Shown here: piece by piece, positions 62,384 to 64,000 of the stretch
Layout of the letters: every line of letters begins with the position of its first letter
Position numbering within the stretch: the stretch's first letter is position 1
NCBI RefSeq assembly: GCF_013407955.1
Contig: NZ_JACCBU010000001.1
Span: 4,650,001-4,714,000 of the forward strand
Length of the DNA: 64,000 bases
From: Microlunatus parietis
GTDB lineage: Bacteria > Actinomycetota > Actinomycetes > Propionibacteriales > Propionibacteriaceae
Reading direction: 5' to 3'
Made by a program: the position numbers and the translations under genes
Notes under the pieces: model-generated
Database searches by the model: none
What the model was told of the DNA's origin: nothing
The model's input: the letters and a program-made list of their open reading frames with translations, nothing else

Positions 62384-62815
62384 CTACCGGTCGGTGTCCA
62401 CGATGATCGTGACCGGCCCGTCGTTCACCGACGAGACGGCCATCGCGGCACCGAACCGGCCGGTCGCGACCTCGGCACCGAGTCCGCGCAGGGCGGCCAC
62501 GAACGCCTCGACCAGCGGCTCGCTGATCTCCCGCGGCGCGGCGGCGCTCCAGGACGGCCGCCGTCCCTTCCGTACGTCGGCGTAGAGGGTGAACTGGCTG
62601 ACCACCAGGATCGGCGCCCCCTCCTGGGCGGCGGACCGCTCGTCGTGCAGGATCCGCAGGTTCCAGAGCTTGTCGGCGAGCCCGGCCGCCGTCGCGGCGG
62701 TGTCGTCGTGGGTCGCCCCGACCAAGATCAACAAGCCGGGCCGGTCGATCGCGCCGACCACCTCGCCGGCCACCTCGACCGCAGCCGAGGTCACCCGCTG
62801 CGCCACCGCCCGCAT
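62384..62815 (-). CDS. dtd: D-aminoacyl-tRNA deacylase
   Basis: The 143-residue protein starts MRAVAQRVTSAAVEV and has SQFTLYADVRKGRRPSW, the signature with the chiral proofreading residues, and NDGPVTIIVDTDR at the end. It removes D-amino acids mischarged onto tRNA. The start overlaps the cutA stop by one base (TGATG). Confidence 0.95.
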   Translation of the reverse strand: MRAVAQRVTSAAVEVAGEVVGAIDRPGLLILVGATHDDTAATAAGLADKLWNLRILHDERSAAQEGAPILVVSQFTLYADVRKGRRPSWSAAAPREISEPLVEAFVAALRGLGAEVATGRFGAAMAVSSVNDGPVTIIVDTDR

Positions 62816-63135
62816 CAGTGCCGGGTCTCTTCGACGATCCAGTCCAGGTAGGCCGGCAGGCCGGCCGAGATCGGCAGGAACACCAGCTCCGGCACGTCAT
62901 AGGAGTGATGCCGGTCGATCCAGTCGATCACCGCGTCCTGCCGGTCCGCGGCGGTCTTGATCCACAGCTGCCACTCGCGCTCGGAGTGCAACTCGCCCTG
63001 CCAGCGATAGACGCTGCGCACCGGGCCGGCGACCTGGACGCAGGCGGCCAGCCTTGCGGCGACCAGGCCCTCGGCGATCCGGCCGGCCTCCTCCTCGCTG
63101 TCCGTCGTCGTGACGGCCACCAGCTGATCGGTCAT
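62815..63135 (-). CDS. cutA: CutA1 divalent-cation tolerance-like protein
   Basis: The 106-residue protein matches CutA1: VTTTDSEEEAGRIAEGLVAARLAACVQV and VYRWQGELHSEREWQLWIKT. These trimeric proteins resemble PII in fold and have been tied to metal tolerance, though their role is unclear. Upstream of and overlapping dtd. Confidence 0.94.
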   Translation of the reverse strand: MTDQLVAVTTTDSEEEAGRIAEGLVAARLAACVQVAGPVRSVYRWQGELHSEREWQLWIKTAADRQDAVIDWIDRHHSYDVPELVFLPISAGLPAYLDWIVEETRH

Positions 63136-63192
63136 CGCCCCATGATGCCCGACCGGTACTGTGCTGGGCAGCGGAGCGAAGGGAGTCGGACC

Positions 63193-63555
63193 ATGTCACG
63201 GTCACTGGTCGTCAAGATCACCTGCGGCGCCGAGGCGGCGGAGCGGGCCAATCAGGGCTGGACCGTCGCGGCGATGGGCCTGGCCGCCGGCGCCGAGGTG
63301 ACGGTCTGGCTGACCGGCGAGGCGACCTGGTTCGCGGTGCCGGACCGGCAGCCCGATCTCGCGCTGCCGCAAGCGGCCGAGGTCTCGGACCTGGTCGAGA
63401 CGGTACGGTCCGGCGGCTCGGTGATCGTCTGCAGCCAGTGCGCGGCCCGCCGGGAGCTGACCGAAGATCAACTTCTGCCCGGGGTACGGATCGCCGGCGC
63501 GGCCGTCTTCGTCGAGTCGGTGCTCGCCGACGGCGTCCAGGCCCTGGTCTACTGA
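63193..63555 (+). CDS. DsrE/DsrF-like family protein
   Basis: The 120-residue protein begins LVVKITCGAEAAERANQGWTVAAMGLAAGAEVTVWLTGEATWF, typical of DsrE-like folds, and has a VIVCSQCAARRE loop with two cysteines where related proteins carry sulfur-transfer Cys. A redox or sulfur relay role is inferred. ATG 63193. It stands alone between cutA and panE. Confidence 0.82.
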   Translation: MSRSLVVKITCGAEAAERANQGWTVAAMGLAAGAEVTVWLTGEATWFAVPDRQPDLALPQAAEVSDLVETVRSGGSVIVCSQCAARRELTEDQLLPGVRIAGAAVFVESVLADGVQALVY

Positions 63556-63564
63556 GGCGCTCCG

Positions 63565-64000
63565 TTACGGGGCTTCGGCGAGGCCGAGATCCCGGCCGAG
63601 CTGCTCGGCGGTCACGTCGCCGGGTCGCTGGCCGGACCGGGCGGCGGCCCGGGCCAGCGCGGCGACTCTCGTGTTGACCGGCGCCGGAAGCCCGTACTCG
63701 TTGGCGATCCGGACGATCTCGCCGTTCAGGTAGTCGGTCTCGACCGACCCGGAACCGCGGGCCAGTGACTGCCAGGTGGACCCGCCCAGTTGCGCCGGCT
63801 GCCCGGGCACCGGGCGCACGGTGAAGCTGTTGGCCCGGGTCGCGGCCTCCTCCTCGTCGGAGGTGACGGGGATCCCGGCGCCGGCGAGTACGTTCCGGGC
63901 CTCCGCCACGGCCGCTGCGACGAGCGCCCGGTGATCACCGCTGCCGCCGTCCAGGGCCTGGAAGATGTTGCCGAGATTGCTGATCAACTTCCGGTACTTC
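63565..64000 (-). CDS. 2-dehydropantoate 2-reductase family protein, C-terminal part (truncated by window)
   Basis: The frame is open to the window edge. The visible 144 residues start KYRKLISNLGNIFQAL, the helical C-terminal domain of ketopantoate reductases with the catalytic Lys in RKLISNLGN, and ARGSGSVETDYLNGEIVRIANEYGLPAPVN, the second diagnostic block. It may act in pantothenate synthesis or be a paralogue; the NADPH domain lies outside. Confidence 0.82.
   Translation of the reverse strand, partial: KYRKLISNLGNIFQALDGGSGDHRALVAAAVAEARNVLAGAGIPVTSDEEEAATRANSFTVRPVPGQPAQLGGSTWQSLARGSGSVETDYLNGEIVRIANEYGLPAPVNTRVAALARAAARSGQRPGDVTAEQLGRDLGLAEAP

Overview
The window is high-GC actinobacterial chromosome. 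Evidence: many GTG starts, mycothiol genes (mshD, mycothione reductase), the GlnR regulator, a rex-hemA-hemC-hemD-hemB-hemL run, ribosomal protein bS22, and DUF2510 and DUF1416 proteins. A member of the Propionibacteriales fits, but I cannot name the genus from sequence alone. No rRNA, tRNA, CRISPR array, insertion sequence or prophage was seen. Both edge genes are cut by the window.

Layout. 1-7.5 kb: the end of a Tap-type peptidase; a large Tat-exported GH116-like glycosidase carrying two tandem beta-sandwich modules; the 33-residue bS22 gene; and an epimerase / acyltransferase / small membrane protein operon. 7.5-12.6 kb: a HAD phosphatase facing a divergent AMP-binding-like protein plus glutaredoxin, RidA opposite a WYL regulator, and a nitrilase-family amidase. 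12.7-16.3 kb: a glycine-betaine-type ABC importer. 16.4-29.7 kb: Rex with its own operator and the C5 haem pathway, followed by a phosphatase and the system II cytochrome c maturation genes (tlpA-like, ccdA, resB, ccsB). 29.7-35.3 kb: a TetR / DUF2236 pair, a VOC protein, a heparinase-like lyase, a decayed amidohydrolase, and a cysteine dioxygenase / rhodanese pair. 35.3-46.6 kb: AlkD-like protein, mycothione reductase, fused PabA-PabB, a C39-like secreted peptidase, a GT2 enzyme, BioY, a GH3 lipoprotein and two DUF2510 paralogues. 46.7-56.8 kb: pstBACS, a Nudix/phosphatase fusion, ppk, mshD, a membrane protein, glnR and a MoaD/ThiS-like protein. 56.9-64 kb: a Cys-containing leader peptide ahead of a sulfurtransferase and DUF1416 gene, an FMN-riboswitch-led ribE-ribBA-ribH operon, a secreted phosphoesterase, dtd-cutA, a DsrE-like protein and the end of a ketopantoate reductase.

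How the parts work together. Rex (a redox sensor) heads the operon that makes haem, and the next block inserts haem into exported cytochromes. The pst genes sit behind a clear PHO box and follow polyphosphate kinase, so phosphate uptake and storage are adjacent. Cysteine dioxygenase, rhodaneses and mycothiol genes form scattered thiol and sulfur metabolism.

The most unusual signal is repetitive DNA. A 55-bp imperfect palindrome (Repeat A, with a conserved CCGCC on one side) occurs five times, each time within about 55 bp downstream of a stop codon; in two places it is translated as part of the N-terminus of HemB and HemL. A second short repeat (Repeat B, core CCCTTCGACAGGCTCAGGG) lies in at least nine places, several inside reading frames in different phases. 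Further unrelated inverted repeats sit in decayed genes and gaps, and TGATCA-containing words are strikingly common, often overlapping start codons.
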